From Spongilla lacustris (taxonomy: Eukaryota > Porifera > Demospongiae > Spongillida > Spongillidae), in NCBI GenBank assembly GCA_949361645.1, contig OX442420.1, forward strand, positions 8,619,545-8,683,544: a DNA stretch of 64,000 nucleotides, written 5' to 3'. A program made the position numbers and the translations under genes. Positions 46,895 to 57,235 of this stretch are shown here, piece after piece (the first letter of the stretch is position 1; each line of letters opens with the position of its first letter). Under the pieces are notes generated by a model. The model saw only the letters and a list, made by a program, of their open reading frames with translations. It was not told the DNA's origin and searched no databases.

Positions 46895-48167
46895 TACATT
46901 TATACTGCCAATAACAGTAATTTCAATAGCTTGACAGAAATCAGTCATGCTGCCTGTGTATCAAATATGCATGGTGTAACAATCTACCCCCCCCCCCCCC
47001 CCCCCCCCCCCCCCTTTGCCTTGTTATTCGCGATTACCACTACGCTTGTACCCAGTTGTACCTACATGTTGTCGTATCGAAGAATAGCAGGTTACCGATT
47101 TCCGAATTTCTTTTAGTCGAATTAAACGATTCTGTTTTTCTTAGTCGCGATTAGAGCTCTAGACGATATTCGATATGTAGAACTGAAATCGGTAGGAAAT
47201 CGATTATCTGCCCTTCGCTTTTCTGACAAGGCTTACTAACTGGTTCAATAAGCGGTATAAAGTAACTTTGTTGATGTAATCAATACATACGTTTGGCGCT
47301 CACCCCTCGCTAAGACGCTAACAGCAGTATACATGTAGTACAAGTGCATTAATTAATCAAACGCGCTATGTACTCTTTTGCACCAGCCGGCTAGGTGTTC
47401 TATTGGTTGCCAGGCTGACCGTGTCCAAATACGTAGGTCGGTGCACCCCATGGCATTCTGAATATATTGGCGGCTTTGTCATATGCGTGGAGCGGTGTTT
47501 CACTATGATCGAGTTTTAGCTGGTTTTCGTATAACTGTAGGACACCGGCGTGTTAAATAATTTTAAGTTGGCATAAGCAGCTGCTGATAGGCAATATAAA
47601 CTGGCTATATACATGTATAGACTTGAGGAACTGTCTGTGATTTATCGTGCTTAAATCAAAATTAGAAAAACCGGGAATAATCGTTGGCAAATCAATAGTG
47701 CATAAATCGCCAAAATCGATTTTATATTTATTCTGCGATTTGCAAATTGCTGTAGACCTCACAGTTGAGAATCGATTTTTATTCATCAAAAAGGCTGCAC
47801 ACCTTGCATGGAAATCGAAAACCATAGGAGCAAACTGTTGGAAAAATGCGTTACTTTCCTAGGCACCCATAGCCATTTCCCCTCGATCGCGCGATCAGCT
47901 TTATCAGTTTTGTAAAATGCACGCCTGCATACTGATACAAATTTATCCACTTGCCTACCAGCCGGACTGATAATTCCAACTCACTTCTTTGACTGAACAA
48001 ATCAACTATACATGTATCCAGATGAAATGAATATCATTCAGCTTGACACTTGCTTACATATATATGTTCTGCGCGATTTGTAAAATTCCAATTTATCCAT
48101 TTGTACCCCGCCGCCTCCTCCGCCCCCTCCCCCCCTCCCCCCCGGCCCCCCACCCAAAAAATCTCGT
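46895..48167. other. No gene seen; poly-C and C-rich tracts
   Basis: Poly-C at 46987-47014, and a (CCTCC)-type C-rich stretch at 48107-48155 directly before a MITE. 47647-47862 is an open frame on the plus strand with no recognised motif, and its antisense is open too, so I treat it as chance. Confidence 0.4.
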
Positions 48168-48315
48168 GTTTAAACGAACATCAGTAAGGACGTAATCATT
48201 AACGCATCAGACTGATCTGCGTGCCATTCTTTAAAAGTCTGTTGGAGTACTATTTCTTTCCTGAAATGAACAGGTACGGCCGTACAGGTAAATAAAGCGT
48301 GATACGCTCGTTTAA
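48168..48315. mobile_element. MITE family B, copy 2
   Basis: Matches 28056-28193 across its length (GTTTAAACGA, GACGTAATCAT, TTGGAGTACTATTTC, GATACGCTCGTTTAA). The left end is more diverged than the right. Confidence 0.7.
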
Positions 48316-50255
48316 TTCTGTATAACAATGCATATATAGTATGTAAATCCATTATTATTTCAGTAGTACTCTTACAGCAGTAGGAAATTGTAGCCCACTT
48401 TAATAAAGTGCAACAAATTAACTCCTACTCATGTGCACTACAAATTTGTAAGTGGTGCATTAGTGCATGCATTCATAAAGAGCATGTGTTTGTTGGTGGG
48501 AGAGGTAAGCTATTAAATGTGTACCTAGTGACATATGTGCACCTATATCTCTAAGACAGGGTTATGAATTTCTTAATATCCTAGTCATGTGACACACATG
48601 TACATGTTGTAGTAGTGCAATGTCATCAGACATGAGCATGGAATATAAAGGAACTATAGAGAATAGTACCAACCATTTTTTCGGTGGTACTTCAACATAG
48701 TCCTGTAAATTAATCCAAATCGATCAGCAAGTTATTAACACCTTTCGCATCACTCTATACACATTACATTGATTTCCACATGACTGCTTGAAACTTGCCA
48801 CACACTGTTGTGACTAGCGGGTGCCCATAAGTGTGTTACACAAATGCGACTTTCACCAAATATGTAATCATTATAATTATTTTGTTGGTGTCCATATGCT
48901 GGATGCTATGGTAGGTTTACAAACTACAACACACCTACATGTACCTAAACTCAGAAGGCACTTCAACCGAGCTTATGTCCATGCACATATGGACGCCAGT
49001 TAATCACTACAAGTGGGGTAAAGTTTTAATATCTGTGTACATGTGTAAAAAGCACTTATGGTGAATCAAGTTTAATGTAAGTCCGTAATGTATCCAGTAA
49101 AGACATTAAAAGTGATGTGTTTATAACTTGCTAATCAATTAAGAACAATTTAGAGTACATGTGGGTTGGGGAAGATAATCTCACCAGTTATGCACCCTAA
49201 TGCATAAAAAATATATAATTCTAGAGCATATTTATTATGTTGTTACTGTCAGTACTATTTAGTAACTATGCTATGATTCATGGCAAAACAGATTGCTCAC
49301 CGGGTTATAATTAAGGGGCGTGTTAATTAATTACATCATACACATCCTGTTACATGTAAAACCGTCATGGCACATTTTAACCTCTTCTAGTTTGTGAACG
49401 CTTCTGCAGCCACACAAACACAATCAGCATTACCGAGTCCTAAGTGTTGTGATGGCAATGACTTCAGTAATTGAGCTGACGTAATGCGTGATTTTAAAAG
49501 CAATTTTGGGGTCAATTGATTGTTGATTGTGTCGTCAATCGCGTCTTCATTATAACCTTTTTCTCAACATACCAATTAGTCATGACAATCATGCTTAGCA
49601 TGCTTTTCTTGTCATTTTCCACACAAATATGCTGGTAATATTCCTTCCAAAAAATTAAGTTTTTTCAGCCTCCTGACCACATAGATCCACCCCAACTTGA
49701 AGGTTCATATCTTTTGTACCTTATGGTATGCTAAACCGGCCTTTGAATTAAGTTCTATTAAATTTGGACATGAGGCACTTTTACAACCAAACTCCCCTCC
49801 CCCCCCCCCCCCCCCCCACCTCCAGTATTGCAAGGGTAAATGCTCAAGTTAGAAAGAAAAAAAATTGATGTTAGCTATCGCACTAACTTGCATTCTGCTA
49901 TCTGACAATGTGTAGTTGTAACTGTGGTTGTACGTGTGCTGAGGTTGTGGCAGGGTGTCTGGTGTGATAGGACTAAATAGTAGTCAAGATGGCGTTATAT
50001 ACAAAGAGGGCCAGATCAGTACAAGGATACAACAGCACTCAACTCAGGTCATTTAGGCAGGGAATTTATTTGCAGAGAGCTTGAGAGCCTTAACTCAGGC
50101 TGTTTAGTGGCCAAAAATAAGTCACATCTGATTGTTGGATGTGTGAAGAAGATTCACCAGCAAAAGGTATTGAGAAGCATTTACCTCATGCTATCCCAAA
50201 TGTCTCAACACTACATGTGATTGTGGCCCCTAAAGAAGTTACATGTATTTGCCGG
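48316..50255. other. No supported gene
   Basis: AT-rich, with a C tract at 49797-49817. Around 50000-50160 short open stretches on the plus strand occur without splice context I could use. Nothing assigned. Confidence 0.4.
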
Positions 50256-50720
50256 ATATAATTTGGTTGCACATGCATATTTGGGAGGCAACAATGGCAC
50301 ATGTATCATGAAATTGAAATTCTATTACTTGCTATGCCCAGTGAAATGCTGCAGCCTAAAAAAAGTCAAACTGTATCATATGTAGCTGCAGCTATAAATC
50401 AATTAATTATGTAATTAATAATTGAGTAATTCTGGTATGATGATGGAAATTTGAATGATAAGGGCATTGGTTGTCAAATAACATATTTCAAGCAAGTACA
50501 GGTAGCATAAAAAAGGTTTTATTTCAATGGAGGCATACATGGTGAATCATGAATACTGCTATGTAAAAGAAACATTGATAAGAGCCACATGACGAGTAAA
50601 GATGGTTGATTTAGATGTAGAGATGGGTGATTAATTAAAGAAGATCTTCAATCTTGATAATACATGCAGCACAAGTCTGGAGTCATGCTATTTATCATAT
50701 TTGGAAACCTTCATTCTCCT
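50256..50720. repeat. Segmental duplication B, unit 2, left part
   Basis: Matches 19488-19960 in order (TTGGTTGCACA.GCATATTTGG, AGTACAGGTAGCATA, TGGTGAATCATGAATACTGC, CATATTTGGAAA). The match stops at about 50720 and resumes at 57236. Confidence 0.75.
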
Positions 50721-50859
50721 TTTTCATGTTCCAGAACTGGGAATAACTTTCCTAGATGTTTGGGCCAACTCTGGAAGGATTTGAAATCATAGTTGATGTA
50801 GGAATTTTAAACCTGAAGTTTAATCCTAATCCAATACACAAAAGTATATATATGTATTT

Positions 50860-51676
50860 GGGACAGTTCACGCGAAAATGATAACTCGCTTTTATATTTA
50901 TAATGGTATAAAATTTCCTTATGTTTGAATCGCTATAACTTCCCAACGGTTTAGGCTATCTACTTCGTATTTACAACACTTCATACCACACCATTTCTCT
51001 ATGGTAAAATACATTGTGGTGTCTCGCACGTGCTCTGTACCAGTACTGCAACGTTTTATACCCCACTGGGTTCAAACCCGCCATAACTTTCTGTAGGAGT
51101 AATCAAATCGCTTCAAATTCGGTTTGTAGGTAGAGCGGTCCTATACCTATCGATTTGTTCTGTTCGTTAATTTTTATACCATCCATTACGGAGATACATT
51201 TGAACAAAGTACGTCCACTTTTCCCGCTCGATTCGCGCCAATGATTTTGGCAAACTGCGTCCCGCTCAATGTATGGGAGGCTGGGATGATAACATTGGCG
51301 CGTATCAAGTGGGAAAAAGTGCACGTAGTTTGTTCAACTGTATCTCCGTAACGGATGGCATAAAAATTACCGAACAGTACAAATCGATAGGTACAGGACC
51401 TCTGTACCTACAAACCGAATTTGAAGCGATTTGATAACTCCTACAGAAAGTTATGGCAGGTTTGAACCCGGTGGGGTATAAAACGTTGCAGTACTGGTAT
51501 GGAGCACGTGCAAGACACCAAAATGTATTTTACCATAGAGAAATGGTGTGGTATGAAGTGTTGTAAATACGAAGTAGATAGCCTAAACCGTTGGGAAGTT
51601 ATAGCGATTCAAACATAAGAAATTTTATAACATTATAAATATAGAAGCGAGTTATCATTTTCGCGTGAACTGTCCC
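50860..51676. mobile_element. Long foldback element (about 370-bp arms)
   Basis: Starts GGGACAGTTCACGCGAAAAT at 50860 and ends with the inverse at 51676. The two arms of roughly 370 bp pair almost throughout and surround a loop of about 70 bp near 51240-51290. It is rich in TATAACTT and TTATACC words. No coding capacity is expected from such a palindrome. Confidence 0.93.
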
Positions 51677-51754
51677 ATTTATTATTCCATAATGTGATAT
51701 AATAATATTATTAAAAAATTTGCAAATCAAAGTGTGTCATTAACACTTTTATTT

Positions 51755-52045
51755 GAACAAGATATAAAAAACATTCTCTCTGAGAAAGTTGGTGGTATAT
51801 AGGATTTGAAGGCAATGGTGGTGTAAAAAGGAAGGGAACAAGGGATCAACGATGATACGAAATTTTTTTAAGTCCTATATTTAGCAACGAAATATGTACG
51901 TACTACAAAAGTGCTAAATATAGGACTGTTTAAAAAATTTCGTATCATCGTTGATCCCTTGTTCCCTTCCTTTTTACACCACCATTGCCTTCAAATCCTA
52001 TATACCACCAACTTTCTCAGAGAGAATGTTTTTTATATCTTGTTC
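51755..52045. mobile_element. Foldback MITE family C, copy 2
   Basis: Inverted arms starting GAACAAGATATAAAAAACAT and ending with its inverse. The same core as 34136-34428 (GAGAAAGTTGGTGGTATATA, GGATTTGAAGGCAATGGTGG). Arms are about 120 bp with a loop near 51885-51925. Confidence 0.9.
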
Positions 52046-52159
52046 CCTTCATTTTTGATGGCCGATATCGCAAAATGTCATGCAGAAACGTTTGTCTCGA
52101 TCGCTGATGAAGTACAGCGTATTTTTAAAATATGTAATACAGAAATAGTAAAACAAAGT

Positions 52160-52604
52160 TTAATTATAAAAATAAGCATTAGTTATTTTAAATATGTACG
52201 GGCGATCTCCACCTCCTCCTCTTCCTTCTCTTCCTCCTCTTCCTCCTCTTCCTTCTCTTCCTCCTCTCCCTCCTCTTCCACCTCTCCCTCCTCTTCCCCC
52301 TCTTCCTCCACTCCCTCCTTCATCAGCTTCTGCAGTCGTTTTCTTTTTCTTTTTCACAGGCTCTTGTTCGGAAATCATAATAAAGATACATTGTATGTAA
52401 AGCAAATGAGTATATTGCCATTAAAATTTTACACTTTCTTCGTCCATTTCGGCGTCCAAAGGCAAAGCGGCAGAGCCTTGGGCTTCCGCTTCCGCTTCCG
52501 CTTCCTGAATCTGAAAAGAGTATAGTATAATATATTGTTAGCGTATCCCAACTTACAAGTTGAATCGAAGCTTCGTCAAAATCTTCAGTATACTTAGCAG
52601 CCAT
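52160..52604 (-). CDS. Possible small RGG-rich nuclear protein (three exons)
   Basis: Hand model: 52604-52557 (M-A-A-K-Y-T-E-D-F-D-E-A-S, 16 codons, donor GTAAGT), a 46-base intron to TTTTCAG, then 52510 onward (Q-E-A-E-A-E-A-E-A-Q, acidic). A weaker donor AAA/GTGTAA near 52434 joins in phase to an acceptor CAAG at about 52357. The last exon has K-K-K-K-K-T-T then about ten R/E-G-G units, ending at TAA 52160. The acidic start, lysine patch and RGG box suggest an RNA- or ribosome-associated protein, but the RGG part coincides with a (TCC)n microsatellite on the other strand, so it may be chance. Confidence 0.35.
52207..52322. repeat. (TCC/TTC)n microsatellite
   Basis: Imperfect CTCCTCTTC array about 115 bp long. 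It gives long open frames on both strands. Confidence 0.9.
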
Positions 52605-52776
52605 CTATACATGGAAATATAAGCTCACTTAATACGAGCTCACACGTTAATGTAGCTCAATACAGCTTCACTGTTTTTTTGTTGTCAAAGCTTAATTAAG
52701 ACGGCACTAAATTTATTCATTTTAAATAGCGCATTTGCTTGCAAAATCTTTCCAATCACATTTGTAGTTATAGAAT

Positions 52777-52957
52777 CCGAAGAGGTCCGGTAGGATCACT
52801 CATTCAAATCGGCTGTGCAGTACCCGCCAAAATGTGTAGAACACACTGTAAACGTGTATCTCACGTCCCGAAGAGGTCCGGTAGGATCACTCATTCAAAT
52901 CGGCTGTGGAGTACCCGCCAAAATGTGTAGAACACACTGTAAACATGTATCTCACGT
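52777..52957. repeat. 91-bp tandem duplication
   Basis: Two nearly identical 91-bp units starting CCGAAGAGGTCCGGTAGGAT at 52777 and 52868. A diverged third relative is near 53225-53310 (GGATCAGTACC.AGCTGTGCAG, GTACCCACCAAAATGT). Confidence 0.9.
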
Positions 52958-53617
52958 CACTTATGTCTTACATCATGTTAATTACGTCACAATGCAACGA
53001 ACTTGTTGGACAGAGTTTTATCTTATGCTCGTGAAGAATAAGTGCTTGAATATACAGCAAACCAAAATCATTAATGCATATATACCACCATTGAATATCA
53101 CCAACCTTCTTATAGATAATATTTTGTTCCCTTTTTTTCTTTTGTTTTTACGTTGGGTTGCCTTTTATATTACCAGGCACCAGTATGACATTTATGTAAC
53201 TCAGAAGTGGCTTGTTTCTGTGAGGGTCCATTAGTGGTAGAGTGAAAAGGATCAGTACCAGCTGTGCAGAAGTACCCACCAAAATGTTATGCATACCCAT
53301 GTCCAGCTGTAGCAACACTGAACATGTCACTGCCTAGCAACATCATGTTTCGTGGTTTGTTTCTGACTATAAGGAAGTAAACAACACCATACATATACAC
53401 TCCTGGGGTGAACTTCTTTGAGATTTGATTCAATTGCCAATGAGGATAGGTCCCCCATATATGCCTGCTTCTCAGACATATATGTATTATCCACTCAAGG
53501 TGGAGGGTATCATGAGGCCCAACCTCACTCATTGTCGCCTATTTTAGGCAAATGAATCTGCTTGGACAATCAGCTGACAATATTGCTAGGCAGGCTTATG
53601 CACAACACAACACCAGA

Positions 53618-53873
53618 TTTGACTCCAGATTTGCTCTGTACATTTCACGAGCAGACTCCCGCCTTTGTTCAGCATCAGCATCGTACCGAACTCGGGAGGA
53701 CTCTAACTCATACTCTTGATTTAGGAGGTATTCCTCTCGTCGCTTAGCTTTCCTCTTTTGAAGCCGTGAAGGCATTTTGACAAAAACAACTTCGCTAGCT
53801 AAAAGTGGTGAGCAAAACTAAAAACACAAATGAAACTTCCACCTGTTCCAATCATATATAACAATACACAATT
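53618..53873. repeat. 256-bp direct repeat, 3' copy
   Basis: Reads identical to 56464-56719 over 256 bp. It is a copy of the leader and first 50 or so codons (M-P-S-R-L-Q-K-R) of the Helitron-type gene, placed after that gene's truncated end in the same orientation. Confidence 0.93.
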
Positions 53874-56621
53874 ATATTCAGCATCTTGTACTGATCAACA
53901 TCCATCAGAGCTGATCCCTGTTGATCTAGTGACCGAATTGTGTACGACTGCAAATCTGCTATGTCATCGACAGAGGCTTTTTCTAACATTTTGCTAGAGG
54001 CCTTGTCAACCACCTCAACCACTTGCTTTGCTGCATCTTCAAGAGATGCATCATCTACATTTTTGTAGAGCCAGTTTATTTGCTTGAGTTTTTTAATGGC
54101 TAACTTTATGGCATTTACATCTACCAACGTTTGCCACACTACCTTACTCTTTGTGGGAACCCCATTCAAAATTATGAACAACTGAGGGTCAGGCAAAGCC
54201 ACCAAGTCAGTTTCACCAATGCTGACCTCAGATAAGGTTTCCCATGTTTTGTTCAGAGGGAGTGGTAGGAAAAACATGCAACCTTTACAGACCTGCAGTG
54301 CGTTATATGCCGGTACTTTTCCGGAATATGTACCCAATCGCACAATAGTTTGAAATGCCTTTGCCCTCTGAATTAACTGTTTACTGAGAGCATCAAGCTT
54401 TGACAGCTCATCGGGTACAGGTTCAGTGACCAGACCATTAAGAACACATCGTGCAGGCATGGTATTCTTATTTAGAAATGGTCTGCAATGCTTACAAATG
54501 TATAGTTTTTCAGAACAACCACTTTGTAAGATGTGAGGTTTCAATGCCAACCATATACTAGTTTTGTACTTGCCAAGGTTACTAAAATCAACACAAGATA
54601 CTTGCTTGCGCTGACATAACCGTTCACAGCTGCAACATGCAAACTCTGGATCATCACAAAACTTAGATCGCAGCTCAGCAATGAGATCGGCATGTGTAAC
54701 TAACAGGTGCCTTTCGATACAGCCTAGACCAGGTGATGAATGGTCATCACTGACTACAGCATGCTGGACCCCTTCATCACTGAACAAATGTGACAAGTTG
54801 TCTTTCAAGCCAAGTAAGTCTAATAGTTCTTCAACACTTCCACTACAAAGCGCTGCATCAATAGCTTTAACAGCCAGATGATTTTTGCGGGCAGAATAAA
54901 GTGGCCAGATAAGCCCCCGTAAGACTGGGAAGTGAGGTGCAGCTGCCCTTATCACCCTCAGTGGACTGGAGCAGGTTGGAAATTCACAACAAATAGGGTG
55001 ACCTCGCCATTCACTATAGTGCAAGTCTGATTGCAAAGTGCTATCATGACAGACACAACTACACCCTGAATCAAGACTGTCTAGTCCAGCCCGGACATCA
55101 TCTATGCATTTTTGAAATAGGAACTTGGTTTCCAGCACTACTTCTATTTCACCACCAGTGAGCATTCGACACTCACTTGTGCATTTCCATTTCAGTGGGC
55201 GCACACTATCATGGCCACCTCTGTTCTCTATTTCCTCTGCCACAACACACCTACCATTGAGGTCTACTGGTATAGGCCCATGCTGTTTTGTGTGATTGTA
55301 AGAGGTATCATAGAAATAGGGTTCTGAGACAGCACTATGATGCCTTATCCCAGCTAGAATATCATTTTCTGATAATTTTATTGTATTAATGGCACGAACA
55401 TCTTTTAACAATCCCCCTGCTTTTGTTCTTCGAATGTTCAGTGCCTTAGCAAGTAATGCATCTGCGCTAACTTTGCTAACAGCAGCATGTGCAGATCTAG
55501 TGGTAACCTTTTGTGCTAACCATGGATGGGTCAGGCAAAAGGCATCATTTAACTCATCTAACAATGTCCTATTACTTAGAATAGCCTTTTCAAGACCACC
55601 CTTATACTCCGTTAGAACACTATCATTGGGTTCATACAGGCAGTAGCTAAAATGATTAAGGAGATGGAAGCATGCAGTCAATACTGAAATTTACTTACTT
55701 TGACACTGATAATACATGTAGAAGCCACATAATAATGTCAACCGCGTGTACTATACTAGGGGTGACATTAAAAGTGGCTTGAACTGTATTGCAAAGCATA
55801 ATAAACTTAACTGTAACAGAAATAGTGCAACTAATATCAATAATAGCAACACCCGTTACGCAACATGACAAAATCCAACTGTACATATATCACCTAGCAA
55901 CGTATAAAGCACTTTTCCAGCTGCTCTAGACTAAAAGAAGCGCGCCAAACCATAATATTCCATGCACAACTCACCTTTTGGCGGTAGTTGTATTTCCGTT
56001 GTAGTGTGCTGTCTCCGCCTCACGCTTACGCTTACGCTGCGCCCTTTTCGCTGAACGCGCAGCAGAAGAGTTTCTCCAATATAGACTCCTTTGTGAAGCC
56101 CGATTGGTTTCTCGATTTGCCTGAATCTTTAGCCTCTTAGAAGCTCGAATCTTGTCAGAATTCAGTTTATGTCGCCGCCTCTTAGAAGCTCGAATCTTGT
56201 CAGAATTCAGTTTATGTTGCCGCCTCTTAGAAGCTCGAATCTTGTCAGAATTCTGTTTATGTCGCCGCCTCTTAGAAGCTCGAATCTTGTCAGAATTTTG
56301 TTTATGTCGCCGCCTCTTAGAAGCTCGAATCTTGTCAGAATTCTGTTTATGTCGCCGCCTCTTAGAAGCTAGAATCTTGTTAGAATTCTGTTCATGTCGC
56401 CGCCTCTTAGAAGCTCGAATCTCGTCAGAATTCTGTTCATGTCGCCGCCTCTTAGAAGCTCGGTTTGACTCCAGATTTGCTCTGTACATTTCACGAGCAG
56501 ACTCCCGCCTTTGTTCAGCATCAGCATCGTACCGAACTCGGGAGGACTCTAACTCATACTCTTGATTTAGGAGGTATTCCTCTCGTCGCTTAGCTTTCCT
56601 CTTTTGAAGCCGTGAAGGCAT
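53852..56621 (-). CDS. Helitron-type ORF, N-terminal part (DUF6570-like), two exons, truncated
   Basis: Exon 1 56621-55975 (215 codons plus 2 bases, donor AAAAG/GTGAGT) and exon 2 55646-53852 (acceptor CATTTTAG; 1 base completes the codon). Exon 1 is basic and has seven 15-residue repeats R-A-S-K-R-R-R-H-K-Q-N-S-D-K-I. Exon 2 has Cys-rich clusters (C-S-C-V-C-H, C-C-E-F-P-T-C, C-C-S-C-E-R-L-C, Y-I-C-K-H-C) and P-A-R-C-V-L-N-G-L-V ... P-D-E-L-S-K-L, a signature I associate with DUF6570-type regions ahead of Helitron Rep/helicase. The Rep and helicase parts are missing: coding runs at 53873 into a copy of its own 5' leader and stops. A relic of the same exon with the same acceptor is at 30382. 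Not able to mobilise itself as seen. Confidence 0.75.
56133..56462 (-). repeat. 45-bp coding minisatellite (15-residue repeat x7)
   Basis: Seven tandem 45-bp units plus a degenerate eighth inside exon 1 of the Helitron-type gene. The units vary at R/Q, H-K/E-Q/L and D/N. The period is a multiple of three. The protein repeat is strongly basic and probably helical. Confidence 0.95.
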
Positions 56622-56719
56622 TTTGACAAAAACAACTTCGCTAGCTAAAAGTGGTGAGCAAAACTAAAAACACAAATGAAACTTCCACCTGTTCCAATCA
56701 TATATAACAATACACAATT
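56464..56719. repeat. 256-bp direct repeat, 5' copy
   Basis: Leader, start codon (56619-56621) and first codons of the Helitron-type gene; exact copy at 53618-53873. Confidence 0.93.
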
Positions 56720-57049
56720 TTAATTATACGTAAAACATAGTCATGGAAACGGCAGCTAACTCTCTAATTACGTTGGATTACGTAATCTTGGCGCGTGAGA
56801 ACAGCTGCAAATTTCGTATATTAGTTACATGCTTTATTTATATATCTGATACCTGAAGATGTATTGTCAGATTTTTCTACGATTTTTGGTGTAACTGGCG
56901 CTCTTTAAAACCTTTCCTATCTCGAGTTATACTCACCCATAAAGACGACGACGACGACGACGACGACTATGGACAAATTACGGTCTGGGAACGAGAACTA
57001 CGACCTTTTTTGTTCTCTTAAAGTAAACGGTCTGGCGACTTGAACAAGA

Positions 57050-57205
57050 CATGAAAATGATCGTCTTTCCATTGTGGATCGATAGCAATAAAGAGCTACA
57101 CTATCCGTTTCTCGGTTCGAGAGTTATACGCGGGACGCGTTTTTATAATGATATTCATGATACGGCACAAATCCTATATGAGAGTTACTGCCGTAACTCT
57201 CGATA
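57050..57205. mobile_element. Short element ending in a perfect hairpin, copy 2
   Basis: Matches 29090-29265; ends with GAGAGTTAC-TGCC-GTAACTCTC then GATAA at 57180-57206. A (GAC)n run at 56945-56967 lies just upstream. The duplicated sequence B resumes within about 30 bp, so this hairpin marks one border of the inserted block. Confidence 0.6.
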
Positions 57206-57235
57206 ATACATAACAATTAACAATTAAGTGCTCTA

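Noticed and set aside
47553..47862. Frames on both strands of 70-90 codons
   Set aside because: Mutually antisense, no domain or splice signal.
52194..52400. Plus-strand poly-proline frame
   Set aside because: Translation of the TCC microsatellite, with no splice or start support.
53618..56719. Direct repeats as LTRs of a retrotransposon
   Set aside because: The repeat includes the gene's start codon and first codons, and no gag, pol or primer-binding site is present; a head-to-tail copy fits better.
57180..57206. Hairpin as a rho-independent terminator
   Set aside because: Eukaryotic context, no U tract, and the same hairpin terminates a second dispersed element at 29.25 kb.
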